A stretch of DNA of 64,000 nt, taken from assembly GCF_024763615.1 (NCBI RefSeq), contig NC_077223.1, positions 78,926,627-78,990,626 on the forward strand, given 5' to 3'. The notes beneath the pieces were generated by a model. The model saw only the letters and a program-made list of their open reading frames with translations. It ran no database searches and was not told the DNA's origin. Below are positions 31,511 to 44,087 of the stretch, in pieces. Both the position numbers and the translations under genes were made by a program. How positions within the stretch are numbered: the stretch's first letter is position 1; every line of letters begins with the position of its first letter. The DNA is from Phlebotomus papatasi. Lineage: Eukaryota > Arthropoda > Insecta > Diptera > Psychodidae.

Positions 31511-34500
31511 ATACTGAAGGTACCATGGACTTCTCGACATTTCATTTTTCCATACGTTTTTGCATAGAGGCACTGAAGACTATTGGCAAGTTTCTTCCTA
31601 AAGAGAATTGACTTATCAGTCTGATATATTTCGAAATCGTGCATTAAAAGCTATCTAAAATACATATTTCATAATGTTCGCCGAAATAATACAAGAACTA
31701 CGAGCAAATTTGTTTATGTCGCGGTGTGATATAATATCTGCAAAATTTTTAGAAGGAAAAGCGAAAAATATCTTCACTTTTTATTAGGCTTTATGGGCCC
31801 CTGAAAGGTACATTTTTTGAGACAAATCATAGAAGCGTTCAAAGTTTTAGGTCTTTCTTAAACTAATAAATAAATATTTCAAGTCAAACTTTTTATAAAA
31901 TTATCTTATAATTTTTATTCAAATATCTTGTATTATCTTTGTTTTTAAAATACCTATTTATCCGTTTCAAAATTTGATAATTAGAATAAGAAACATGTTC
32001 TCTTATGCACTTTTTTTTCACATAAGCAAAACCGAAAAAATATCCAAAACTAAATACTTGAAATTTCTCTATTTTCGACTCTGATTATTTTACAAAGCGA
32101 CACACTGCTGCTATATAGGTTAATTGAAAAATTATTTTTAAAAAAAATTGCTTAATTTCGAATAAATTCATCATTACCTGTATTGCATTCAGTATTCTGG
32201 GACTTTGTGCCAAATGGCTTACAGAGTAAAAGTTTTCCCTTTTTTAACTAATTACAATGCTTCAAAGCAGTACAATATCAACACAGCGGAAACTTCTGTT
32301 TTCTTCTTCTTTTGGGATTTTGTGTATTCTAAAATTTGGCCATGGTATTTCTGAGATTGTGAGTTAGTCAAGTGAGAAATTCACCGCTCTCAAGAACTGA
32401 CCGTTTCGCAAGAACTATCATGTGCCTCGGGTGCTGTAAGTGTTTTACATAACATTCCTTGTGAAGTTTTCGCGAAACACTTGTGCCCAAGATACACCAT
32501 AGATCAGCCGAGAGATGGCTTAACGTAATTATAATCAATATAATGATCAAATTTCAAATCACATTTCCATCAGTTTATAACTAATTCATCTCTCAGCTTA
32601 AGCCCAGAAATGGCTTAGTTAGTGAGAAACTGATCTGTATGTATAATCTAATCATTATTTTGATTATAATTACGTTAACTCGTCTCTCGGCTTAAGTCTT
32701 AAGTGTGTCTAGAACATTACAAGGGGGCGACTTGAAAGCTATATACTTCTCATGTGAATTACTCATGCAGCTCAGAATTTATACCCACGTTATTGCAAAA
32801 CCGGCATAATATAACCAGAGAAAGGGCTTTTCCACCGTTTTGCTCTCGAGGTTGGTCTCTAACGCTAAGATAACGGTGGACGCTGAAAAATACACAGATT
32901 CTCAGCAAAACGAAATGTACTTCAAAAGTATTGTAGATTAATAAATTTAAATATCGATCTACCTATTTGACCTTGCGAAACAATTAGAAGGAATGATTCA
33001 AGATCGCTGTCTTATTATTTAAACAAAAAAATCTCACAAAGACAGTTTCCTTTTACATGTGTAAGAAAATATTCGATTTTTTAGTTTTGGCTATTTGGGG
33101 TTGAAATATGGTCCGAATGTAAATAGTATAGCTTTGGGGCTGTTATGCTATTTATATGTGCATCCAATTTTACTTATTTTTGCAATGTAGCATTTAAAAT
33201 AAAATTTATAGTGTTCAGTGCAAATTGTGCTCCTCCTAAGGAGATTCTCTTTTGTGCAATAAAATAAAGTGAGAGTACAAAATGGTTTTCTCGGTGACAA
33301 ATAAACCTCGATGACTTTTTGCAGAATCTTTCTTCTTAGCTCCCCCCTAAAAATGTCAATCAATGTCAAGTGGCTCTACAAATTTTCATGTTATTTCTGG
33401 ATAGATTTTTCATTCACTTATATGGAAATTTTCCAAATTGGAACAATAATCATCATTAGCAATAAATCACAATAAATGGCAATTAAATCCTCAATGTATA
33501 TAATTTTATTCTGTATAGTTGGTCTTTGCAATTATTTCTGCCTAATTGATTTTATTTAATAAATGAAACGTAACAAATATATATTACACTCATGCATATT
33601 TTCAATTTGATTAGCATTTTTAATCACAACTCAAAAATTGCCCTTAAAATGCCAGATTATGTTTTCTTTTGTATAGAATGTTTCTATCCCGCAATAAAGA
33701 TAAATTATTCCAAAAAAATATAATGTAAAATATGTAGATAAATAAAATTTCTTAAAAGCTTTCTATTCCATACAAAGAGAACTTGTTATGGGATACACAG
33801 TGGAAATGAATAAAAAGAACAAACTTGATACTCACGCTTATTGTTGGATGATATCGGATTTCTAAGACTAGAATTTGAAGCAAAAGTATAAAATGTAATT
33901 AACTTTTATTTGAAAATCTAGCAACGACAGTTGGAAGAAGAGAATTTCTCTGTGAAACCCTATTATATCATGTTGCATATTTCAAAGCAGAAGTCTCATC
34001 CCAGTGGAAATTGAGGAAAAGTTAGGGAAATTATGGAGATAGTCCCAAAAGATGTGAAATATACTTTGGCAATTAAATTGAGTGAGAAAATTGTATAGTC
34101 ACTAAGGCAAGTTAGTCAGAGAAAAACATCTCTTATAGAACAGGAGATTAGTTTTGAAAGTACATTAAGAAATTTCCAAAATAGCGCATTTCTGCCCATC
34201 ACCAATGGATTTATCCAAAATACACATTTTATATAATATTTTAGTCCCTTTGTTACATTGTTCACGCGATTAAATGGACTTGTGGCCGGTGTAATAATGC
34301 TTTTGAAATTCTATATAATATTAAAATGCCATAACAGCACAACCGGAATTTAATTCTACTTCAGAGAGAAGGTTCCTCATTAATCGGAAGGCAGCTTAAA
34401 TAATACCCTCACAGATTTTTTTTGTGCCACTTCTGCAGGCACATTCAGTGACCAGCGGATGTTCTCATTGAACTTTTGTGAACATTTCCTCTTGTACTAT

Positions 34501-35636
34501 ATTTTACAAATATTTTCATGCCATTTATTCCAAATGGACTTCCCTGGCACATTTTCACTCTCTCTATAGGCAACATTGCACTATATATCCATTTTTCGAA
34601 ATAAAACTCTTCCATCAAATTTACGTTGCTGACTCTTGAAATTGTGCTCCCCCCAGAAAGCAATTAATTCCATCATCACCCTCAACCCATTCATCGCCCA
34701 GGAACATTTAAAATTATTATATACCTCAGGCTCAATATTGCAGCTCAAGTGAAAAATCTGTTTTTCTAAATATGCTATTTCATTCCCACGAAAACAAAAT
34801 AATTCACCCTTGATGCTTGAGAAATTTTCTCTCAAAAGCTCAAACACACCATGAATTAATACTAAAGAAACACTGTGCAAGAGATTTTCTCAGCATTTTA
34901 CACGCATATGTGAATCTACTTATATTCTAATAACAGCAGAAATTCTAAACTCCTCTTCTATTATGAAGCTCATATATTAAAAAATATTAAAATTAATAAA
35001 TCAACATTATTTTAAATTTAAGTCGACTATATACAACCCCCTGGCAAGTTGTCCTTTTTACATGAAGCTATTTGAAGCCGATTCCTAAATTGATCTCGGA
35101 CTCAGCTCACAGTACTCCGAGGAAAAAAATTATTTAAACAAAAATTTAGTATATTTATCCCTCCATACGGAAAGGTAACTTATAATACGGAAAAACTTCT
35201 CACTTTTTAAACATTTAGCATAACGGTAGCGAGCGTAAAAAAATTCCCATATAAATTTAAATCGAAGTATGAGAAAGTGACTTCAAATTTCAGGCAACTT
35301 GCCAGGACTATATACGATTAAGCGTCGACATTCTGGTGGAAAATCGCTCTTGTCGTTTGCGGTTAGCAAAAAGGCATCACAACATGGTATGAATGGTATT
35401 AATCCGATTGAAGTTCATACTGTATCGATTCGAAAGCATATCAGAGAGAGTACTTAAAAACGCCTTTGGAAGTTCAAAAATTTAAACCGGGGACTTGCAC
35501 AAAAATGAATGACATTCATAACGACATTTATTTTAATGAAATTGAAATTAAAAAAGTCCTTTAATCCTAAACTTCTACAAAAAAACTATACAAAAAATAA
35601 CTTTTTGCAGCAAAACATTATAAATACAGTAGAGTT
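31511..35636. other. AT-rich DNA; one inverted repeat
   Basis: No supported gene. At 32504-32692 GCCGAGAGATGGCTTAACG, continuing into ATTATAATCA, is inverted at TGATTATAATTACGTTAAC and CTCGTCTCTCGGCTTA, a ~190-bp foldback. From about 35320 the sequence is the left half of an old duplication whose second half starts near 37260. Short frames at 34445-34880 on the minus strand lack motifs. Confidence 0.5.
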
Positions 35637-37023
35637 GCTCAAATTTGAACATTTGGGGGGTATAGGTGACATTTCTCACTATCCTCAAATTTGAACAATA
35701 TTTTCAAAAACGTAACGGAATTCATGTAAAATTCACTTTTTCTAAACTAAGGAAAATGCCTTTAGAGAATTTCATCAAATGAATTTGTTGTTAAATAGGG
35801 TAAAGGCTCATAATTTGGGACAGTCTGCTTATAAGCATAGATGTTCTAAGTTAGAAGTGCGATATTTTCAATACTAATTTACTTTTTTTGTTACTCTCTT
35901 TTCAGAAGGGTTGTTTAGAAACTTGGCAATGGTTTACTGTCTTTGTTTTTACTAAAATTAGTCTTAACACATTTAAAAATGAATTGATATGTAGAGGTGA
36001 ATTTGACTCTTATTTTGGACAACTTTGTTATTAATTTAGACAACTTGGCTGTAAATTTGGACAGCTAATCCGCCTCAACAGGATGCCCATTGTTCTTCAT
36101 TTCATGAACCAATCCTACCAAGTCCTCTTCCTGTTCATGTAAGGGAAACGTAGAATGTCATAAGAAGCCCGGAAACTTTCCATATCATTCATTAAAGTGA
36201 GTTGACTTCGGTACTCCAAGGACGTGCGGATTCGCTCATTCCCTGGCCTTTCCCGGAGCCTTTCAAGGTTTTTCTCGCTACATCTCTTTCGTAGAGATGA
36301 TGCCCCTTTGTTTCTCCAGGCATTTGTCCAACCTAGTTATCACAAAAGAAACTTCACGAAATTTCGTGAGAAAAACACCTGTCCAAAATAAGGAGTATCA
36401 CCTCACACTGGTGAACTTCGTAAAAAATTGCCCTTTTTCCACACGAAAAATGTAATTCACAAGGCAAATCTCACTTTAGATCAAATGTACAAATCACTAC
36501 TAACGTGAATCAACACAATATTCAATGAATATTCAATAATATCACTCAAAAAAAAGCGAAGAAAACATTGTTAGTACTTTACCACAGCTAAATAAGACTG
36601 AAGTAAACACGAAGTTCTGTCATATTTCTCGTAAGCAATTGCTCACACTGAATTTTCAGCAAAGCAATTTTAACTTAAATCATATTCAAAATTTATCGTA
36701 TTTAGTTTTAAAATCTTCCAAAAATATCAAATATTTAGATAGAATTCATCAAATATTGGAATAAAAATCTATCATTTTAATCAATTTATTTTTAGTGTCC
36801 AATTTTATCCTCAAAGTGTCCAAAATAAGAAACTGGACAAAATTATGAGCGTTTCCCCTAAGGTGGAATTTGTTGAGGAAATTAATATAATATGACAATA
36901 TTGAGGGAACACCAAAGAAAAATAATTCTAATTCAGACTCCATGCAAAATTTCTTTTACATAACCTCATATTTTACATTTTAAATGCAACCATCGCGTCG
37001 TTCAAATTTGAGGAACTCGACTG
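35637..37023. mobile_element. Pogo-like element, outer, CAGTAGAGTTGCTC ends
   Basis: Left end CAGTAGAGTTGCTCAAATTT and right end AAATTTGAGGAACTCGACTG are inverted, with TA on both sides (35635-35636, 37024-37025). CAGTAGAG ends with TA duplications fit pogo/Tigger-type non-autonomous elements. It is split by a second element at 35798-36858. Confidence 0.7.
35798..36858. mobile_element. TA-flanked element nested in the pogo-like element
   Basis: Left GGGTAAAGGCTCATAATTTG and right CAAAATTATGAGCGTTTCCCC are inverted, with TA duplicated (35796-35797, 36859-36860). The middle, 36060-36360, is GC-richer. On the minus strand it holds an open stretch of about 70 codons without start, rich in K, R and E (for example EKNLERLRERPGNERIRTS), possibly transposase debris; no family assigned. 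Confidence 0.65.
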
Positions 37024-37572
37024 TATTGTTGTTGATGGTTGAAGTGTCAAGCATATTGAAAATTCAAAATGGAAAAGTAGCCAGCGCTAAGGCGACAAAT
37101 ATATGAACTTGCACTTATGACTTCCGATCCTTCCGATCGATTTTCGAATAAGGTTATGCTCGGCTTTGGTGTGACTTCTCTTGTTCAATAATAACCTTCC
37201 CGATTTGAAAGATCTCTCCGATTAACATTTTTTCATTACCGATTCGAATGTATCACAGAGAAACTTACCTTGGAAGTTCGAACGTTTAAACTGATGAGTT
37301 ACACAAAAGTGAGCAAGTTTATGAAAAGGTCATTTATTTCAATGAAATTGCAACTCAGACGTTCTGCCCTCCTAAAATTCCACAAAACTACAAAAAAATC
37401 AATTTTTACAGCATACTTTTACACGCTGTTGACATTGTTGACGATTGAATTGTCAAGAATACCGAAATTCGAAATGGTAAAACAATCAGCGCTAAAGCGG
37501 CCAATATATTAAGTTACACTTTCGGCTTACTGTAGGTGTAGATTTTCGAATGGGTTTTGTTTGGCTTTGGAG
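37024..37572. repeat. Second half of an old ~400-bp duplication
   Basis: TCAAGAATACCGAAATTCG at about 37452 matches TCAAGCATATTGAAAATTC at 37050. GCGCTAAAGCGGCCAATAT matches GCGCTAAGGCGACAAATAT. The opening GGAAGTTCGAACGTTTAAAC (37272) matches GGAAGTTCAAAAATTTAAAC (35470). The first copy was later split by the element at 35637. Short frames here are not supported as genes. Confidence 0.6.
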
Positions 37573-37706
37573 CAGAGGCGTGCAAGAACCGTTGAAACCG
37601 AATAAATGTCAATTCAAACATGTACGTCAATGGTCAAAACGCTACCAACTTATTACGAACTTATTTTGACGTTTATTCGGTTTTTAACGGTTCTTGCACA
37701 CCTCTG
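37573..37706. mobile_element. hAT-like MITE, 134 bp
   Basis: Ends CAGAGGCGTGCAAGAACCG and CGGTTCTTGCACACCTCTG. Flanks are CTTTGGAG (37565-37572) and CTTTGGAA (37707-37714), an 8-bp duplication with one mismatch. An 8-bp duplication and CAGAGG ends are hAT hallmarks. Confidence 0.8.
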
Positions 37707-37714
37707 CTTTGGAA

Positions 37715-38249
37715 CGGTTTTGTCTCTTGGAAATTTTATTATTGAACGGAGCCACTTTGTCTCTTCAAAATGTTATTTGTTATTACTCAACAGTGCCATT
37801 CGAAAGCATGTTCGAAAAATTCAAATGCAATTTCGAATTTTCAAATTTTAACTGAAGTTTTAAAATTATTCAGTGATTATTAGAGAATTATAATAGGGCA
37901 AGAGTATTATGAACGTGTCGTTTCTTTATTTTTCCCCCACAACAAAGTGCAGTGCACAGCAGATTCGCAATGTTGACGTGTTGACACTTAGATAATTCGC
38001 GGAATTCAAACAGGAAATTCTTTAATCACCATGCAGACGAAAGAAGAAGTTAAAATATGTTTTCTTTGACTTTCGAAACCGATCTTCGAATATTTCTGAT
38101 TTTAACAGCAAACCTACCGACCGTTTTTGATCGTTTTTCCTAGTGCGCTCAGTGAAATAACAGACCGCGGTAGGGTAGGAAACTCAACATTTTTTTTTAT
38201 TGGAAAAGAGGAAGACATTAGAATTTAAACACTGAAAAATATATTACAT
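37715..38249. other. AT-rich DNA without a supported gene
   Basis: Nothing beyond short frames and a T-run was recognised. Confidence 0.5.
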
Positions 38250-38505
38250 TACTGAGAAAAAAAGAGGGTGCGATTAACTTTTTTCCTCATAACTTTAACA
38301 CTTTTTAAGTGTAAAAATATATCAACATTTTTTAATGTTAATTTTACACCTTTTTAAGGGTAAAATTAACATGAAAAAGGGTAACTTTAACCCCGAATAC
38401 ACCTAAAAAGGGTATTATTTACATCAATTTTAGATCAATACTGCAGGGTAAAATTAACATTTCCGGAATGTTATTTTAACTTTTTCGGATTTCTCTCACT
38501 CAGTG
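38250..38505 (+). mobile_element. MITE family A, copy 6
   Basis: Starts ACTGAGAAAAAAAGAGGGTG (first C replaced) and ends TCTCACTCAGTG, with an extra ACT near the end. The target duplication is not clear. Confidence 0.8.
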
Positions 38506-38630
38506 ATGCATATATTTTAAGAAATTCATAAAGTTTGATAGTGGCATTGTACTGTTTAAATTTCTGTTAATTTTGAAACGTTTTTAAACGTTGAAAATAA
38601 AATCACTCACTTAGGTGACTGCAACACGTT

Positions 38631-38810
38631 ACCGTAAAATAAGGGTGACTTTGACCCCCCTATTCGTAAGCTTTTCTTTATTTCTAAAACTTAAGGATGG
38701 TCTTTATCGATTAGATCTACCATGTCTGATTGGTATAGATCATCCTTAAGTTCTAGAAATAAAGAAAAGTTTACGATCAGGGGAGTGTCCAAGTCACTCG
38801 CACTTACGGT
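38631..38810. mobile_element. MITE family E (ACCGTA ends), copy 1
   Basis: Left ACCGTAAAATAAGGGTGACTT and right AAGTCACTCGCACTTACGGT are inverted. An inner stem pairs TTTCTTTATTTCTAAAACTTA with TAAGTTCTAGAAATAAAGAAA. Copies 2 and 3 lie at 54048 and 61141. Confidence 0.75.
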
Positions 38811-39361
38811 ATTTTAAGAGATGGACCTCTCGCATTACCCTCCTCCGATCTGATTGAATCTTCGACTTGCTTGAAGTTGCTACTGGCAAATTCTTTTCCC
38901 ATTTTTTAGGGTGACTCCGCTGACTCCTCATCCTTCCCTCACTGTTTATTCTGCATATTATATGTATATTCGCTGTGTATGTTAAAAGTTTGGCTCTTGA
39001 AAGGGTTTTCAGCTTCCAGTTTATTTTAATATAAGCTATAGTCACCGAGAGCTGATTTCATCACTTAGCAATAAATCTGTCTCAAGCTCTGCCCCTCGAA
39101 ATTCAACTCTTTTAAAATCTTTTCAAATCATCTGGAAGTATTGAGGATATAGAATATAAAATTATACATTTATAGACATTGCGATTCGGTTTATTCGAAA
39201 ATTTTCCCCATTCAGTTCTCAAACAAACTTAATTTCAATTGAATTAGTTGAAAAGTTCTTCAGCAGAGCTTTATATTTTAACTTAAAAAATCACTAGAAA
39301 AATGGTTCAAGGTTATTGTCATGTACAAATGAAATATATGTTTAGATAATTTTAAAAAATA

Positions 39362-39478
39362 GGGGGAGTTGGGGCTATATTGAAGCTGAGGATATATTGA
39401 AAACGATGTTTTTCGCATATTACTAAAGAAGGCTCATCTTATTCAGAATTTAATTTAGGTCCACACTTGTCTTGAAAA
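39362..39478. mobile_element. MITE family C, left half
   Basis: After TA it reads GGGGGAGTTGGGGCTATATT, then ATGTTTTTCGCATATTACTA, like the left half of the copy at 50397. The right end is absent. Confidence 0.6.
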
Positions 39479-40487
39479 AAAAAATAGACAAAATATTATG
39501 TCTTTTTAGTCTTCTTGAGCCACGTAACCCCTTAAAGGAATATGGGAAAAATATGAAGTGTTCGAAGCCAGAGTCTGTGCGAAGCCTGAAAGCCTTCCTT
39601 TTTTTTAAAAAATCATTTTTTTCGTGATCCTGCCACTAAGCTAACAAATTTGTTACTTATTTTTCTGATAGGGTGGTGCAGCCATTTGAATATACATTGC
39701 TAAATTTAATTCCACATATAATAAATTAGTAATTTTTGAATATTGAGTTGCTTAATACTTCTAAATAGAATTATTGAAATCTCCTAAATATGTTAATGGT
39801 GGCATAAAATGGGATATGGTAATTAATTAATTTGATTAGAGGAGACTGGGGCAAAAAGACACAAAACGGATATTTTATTTTTTTTTTGCAAGCTACCCGA
39901 GCACCTTCAAAATTTCTAATTAGCACAGCTTTATAGGAAATTTACCGCTCTACAATTCTGTGAAAGTCATTTTCTTCTATTTTGTAAGGGTATATATTTA
40001 TCGAGCCGTTTTCTAAAAGGTAATTTTGTGTAAAAATACTGGGGCAAATAGTATCAGGCATAAGATACTATCACATTTTGATTCGCTTTATTACGGGATT
40101 CCGTAAATTTAAGTAAAATACCGAGATTACATATTTTCATAGGAAATTTATTCATCTACACCTTTGTAAAACAACGTTTTCTCTTTCTAAGCCAGAAAAG
40201 CGCATTTTAAAATATTTTACAAAAAACACACAAGACCAAGAGACTGCAAATCGTTTGACCAATGCAAACAACAAGCGGCGAGACATGGTCATGACGTTTC
40301 TTTTCGCCGTGAGACATCAGAAATTGCTTCGCTTTTTGTTACTTTTTGATCTATAACTTTTGTTACTTTTTACCCCAAGTAACCATTTTTAATAAAAGGA
40401 TTTCTGGAGAAAAGAATCTTAGTAATATTCTAAAATAGATAGCGGATATATTCACCAGTGCATCAAATTTAAAATAAGTAGCTAATA

Positions 40488-40814
40488 CAGTAGAGTCTCG
40501 CTATAGGCCATCGCTCTATAGTCCACAATTTATCGACCGTTGATTTCAAAACACTGATTTTAAGTTAGGTTATGTTTTTTAGTATGCGACATGCATAATT
40601 ATTTTAATATTTTTGGCAAACTTTATTAAGTAGTTGTGATAATTGTGATCCATAATGAAGAGAACGAGGACAAGTACCACAATCGCAAAGAAAGTGGAAG
40701 CCATCGAGCAATTTCAATACTAAAAACCGTTGATTTTTAAAAAATTACATGGACTATAGTGCGACCCAAGTGTCAAATTTGAAACCAAATATGGCCTATA
40801 GCGAGACTCTACTG
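40488..40814. mobile_element. Pogo-like MITE with transposase start, nested in family D
   Basis: Ends CAGTAGAGTCTCGCTATAGG and CCTATAGCGAGACTCTACTG, with TA duplicated (40486-40487, 40815-40816). CAGTAGAGTCTCG resembles Tigger/pogo termini. It carries the start of a transposase at 40655 and then stops. Confidence 0.85.
40655..40723 (+). pseudogene. Truncated pogo-type transposase N-terminus
   Basis: 22 codons: MKRTRTSTTIAKKVEAIEQF, two more residues, then TAA. A basic start followed by a TI..K...I pattern is how many pogo/CENP-B-like helix-turn-helix transposases begin. It is far too short to act. Confidence 0.5.
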
Positions 40815-41033
40815 TAATTGATATCTTCTGTATGCAAAATATTTCAAAAATAAGGCTAAAAATTTCGATATTTTTTATTTTCTAAATTCCTTGTTCAAAT
40901 TCTAACAAACTTACGACATTGCAGAAGACCTATGGAGGCTATGGAAAAAATTTTAAGCTGCTATCTTATTTATCTTAGAAGATATCGAATTTTAAAATTT
41001 TCGATTTGTGACTTTTTGCCCCAGTCTCCCCTA

Positions 41034-42052
41034 CTCTGCTTCTGAATAAAAATATTGAGAGTTTGCTTTTCACAAAAAAATATTAAAGTAAAAAAGGGGG
41101 TGTCAATACGTGGAACTTTTTTGTTTTCATCTAGTTATTAACATAAATTTGAAATAGAGCAACTGTAATGCAAAATGTTTAAAACTATTCTTGGTATAAA
41201 AAACCCGCTTTAATGGCACAATAATTTTAATTTAAGATTTAAGATTTCATTTTGAAACATTTCGTTGCAAAACATTCATTTCATTTGATACCACTAAATT
41301 CAGGCATTCTGAAAACCCTCTATCTAAAATACCTTTGTTTTCTGGCATTTGCACTTTGTTCTTTTCCTATTTCATGTAAATTACAAAACTCATGCTTTTG
41401 ATGTTAATTAGTATTTTCGAGAGGAACTCCAATTTTCAACTATACATCCACTTTTGAAAACAGAGAACTTGGCGTTCTCGTTGGAAAGTCTCACAAAAAC
41501 GGCGTATATAATGCTTTGCAACACTTCATGTAGCAATAATTTCCAAGTACTTTTGTCAACAACGTTAGTTATAGTTTTTTAGGTGACATCTTTCCAACAT
41601 AACTAAATTTATTATTACTGGAAATGAAAACTTCTTCAGTCACATCACAAATAATTGATTTAAAAACCTTTTTTTTAATGGGTTATATCGTAAATTTCTG
41701 TTGATGTCAATCAACCCTGGATACTGTTAATAAATTTTTAAAATTTTCCACAGATTCATTATTCACAGAATGAATTCACCACAAAATCGCCCTTTTCACA
41801 TTGTTTTGTGCATAATTGAGTATAGATCAAAAATTTATCAGAAATATGGTTTTTTGCATAACTTTATGAATTTTGGGCTAGCATGTAGGTTTTTTTTTTT
41901 AATACACTCAACAAAAGAACTCTTTATCCCTGCATCATAAAATTACCCAATTTATTCTCATTTATGAAATTTTACCTTTCATGCTTTATGCTTTGAGCTT
42001 TTGAGAATTGGTAGAAAAAGGTTCTTCCCAAGAGACTATGTCATATTATAAG
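41034..42052. other. AT-rich DNA without a supported gene
   Basis: No ORF or repeat pair recognised. Confidence 0.5.
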
Positions 42053-42054
42053 TA

Positions 42055-43519
42055 GGGGGAGGCTTTGATGTTTCGCACATACGCTACCATCGGACACTTC
42101 GAATTTCTCCGGTATTACTTTATAACTTTCACTGATGGCTATATATTTTAGTAGCTAGTCTTAAATCACACCTTTCCTGAAAAAATTGGGAGTCTAATCC
42201 TTTTCCCCTAGTTTTAGGAAACAAAAATTAAAAACAGGTCCAAAACTGTAATTTTGCTGTGCAATATTTCATACGATTGTGCAGAATTAATATCACTTTT
42301 CTGAAAAACTACTATCACAAAGGGTAGAAGGGTTATTAGGAATCAGATTTATGTAAAAATCTTTTAGGCTGAACAGGCACTTTTTGTGGGTGGAACAAAA
42401 TTCACAAACTTGACTCAGATTCATCGATCGCACATAGAAGACATGGCTTCTCTCACATTTTCCAAGAAACTTCATTTTAGATGCGATCCCTCATATTCAC
42501 ATCTATTGTAATCTACCGATTTGATCCACCACTAAAAAGGAAAACTTAAAAATCGTAAAGTTGATAAACAAGAAGTAATTTGACTCAAATAGGTTGCAGT
42601 TGAGTAATTATTAAGCAATTTTGCATTTCTTTGATATAAAAATATTTTTCAAGCTTGCACAAACTGAATGTGCAATGAAAGAATCACATCTGCAATAAGC
42701 TCATACAGTTTACAACTGCTTTTTGACAATCTTTGACATAACCTCACTATTGTGTTGTTTTGCATGACAAAGAAAAGAAATTGTCCGTAAGAAGATGTTT
42801 TGTGAAAATTTTAGCTTGTTCACCTGCTGAAGCTCAATATCTGTGCTAAATCCCGATTCCTGCAGCTGCAGGAACAGAGAAATCTTCAATGATGCGCATT
42901 CAAACGTTTTTGTGCATATCCGGCTCCGTGGAGGAATGGTGGAATCTTGTGTGGTCTTCTCGCTTGCTGAGTTTTAGTCAATTTTTAGCTTTAAAAACTT
43001 ATTGATTCGTGTAAATTTGGTGATATTTGGACTTTTCAAGAAAGTATTCATCAGATTTAACCGTTTCCGGAGTGAAATTCTCGTAGAATCAAGCAAAAAA
43101 ATGGTTTTTAATGTCAATAAAACATCTCTCAGAAAAGTTCCAAAAAAGTGATATTAAAATGTTTTATTCCTTATAAAAATGGTTTAATCAAGTAGATTAG
43201 AGTTCCCTTTAAACAATGATGTGCAACTTTTAGTGTCCGGTGCAAAATTTACGGTGAAAATGGGGTGTTCAATGATGGCGTGAATCGTGTGCGATAATAG
43301 AAACTTGATTCATCTATCGGACAAATCGCCATTAAATTTTCATTTTCCTCTGGAGGAAAATCTAAGGATTTCCTGGGATTTTGTTTGGTGGGATTATGAA
43401 CCTTATAAGTAAGACATTTTTTTGGCATAGTTGGAGAATCCATACGGTTTGCATGGTAGTCAGAAAAAATCACTGAACTTGAACATCATTTTTGTGTGCG
43501 AAAGTTCAAAGCCTCCCCC
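42055..43519. mobile_element. TA-flanked element, GGGGGAGGCTTTGA ends (1465 bp)
   Basis: Left GGGGGAGGCTTTGATGTTTC and right TTCAAAGCCTCCCCC are inverted, TA on both sides (42053-42054, 43520-43521), with GCACA and TGTGTGCGAAAG continuing the arms. Minus-strand frames at 43249-43473 (contains MPKKCLTYKVHNPTKQ) and 42293-42475 may be transposase remnants, but no domain is recognisable. Confidence 0.65.
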
Positions 43520-43521
43520 TA

Positions 43522-44087
43522 GACAAGTTCTCCTATACTTTTCGCTCTCTTTTTTAAGCTAAATATTCTTTATTATTCCTTCTTTTTCAACAAATTTTAT
43601 CCAAAAAGTAGTCTAAAATTTGTTTGAGTTTTACTTAAATTAAAACTAATTAGAAAATTGTTTTTCAGAGAATTAAAGTATAAATTTTCATAATTAATTT
43701 ATTTCATAAAGCATGAAGTATAGACAAATATTGATAATTTTCTTATACTTCACAAGTGGTATCAAAATTTATTCCATACGATTTGTCGAAAATGAAATTT
43801 AGAAATCAATATCAAGCAAGCAATTAAGCAATTCTAATTGTTTAGAAATATTTTAACACAAAATTTTAATTGAAAACTTTTCAGTAATTTATTGTGAATA
43901 AAAGGGGTGTGAAAACTTTCCAGCTTTGGGAAATGCACAATCTCGTGACTGAAATGCAATAACCTCAAAAGCATTTTCGCATCATTTCCAATATCAATAA
44001 AATTCTTTAGAGATTCAATTCATGCGGGGAAAAACTTATAGTAGTCAATAATTCGAGCAATTTGCACTTTTTGTTCAACCTTTTAAA
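43522..44087. other. AT-rich DNA without a supported gene
   Basis: No feature recognised. Confidence 0.5.

Larger units (their letters stand above)
39839..41031. mobile_element. MITE family D (GGGGAGACTGGGG ends), copy 1, interrupted
   Basis: Left GAGGAGACTGGGGCAAAAAG and right CTTTTTGCCCCAGTCTCCCC are inverted, with TA on both sides. Inside, ATACTGGGGCAAATAG repeats the terminal motif. It is interrupted by a pogo-like MITE at 40488-40814. The copy at 59350 shows the same interior in reverse. Confidence 0.75.
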
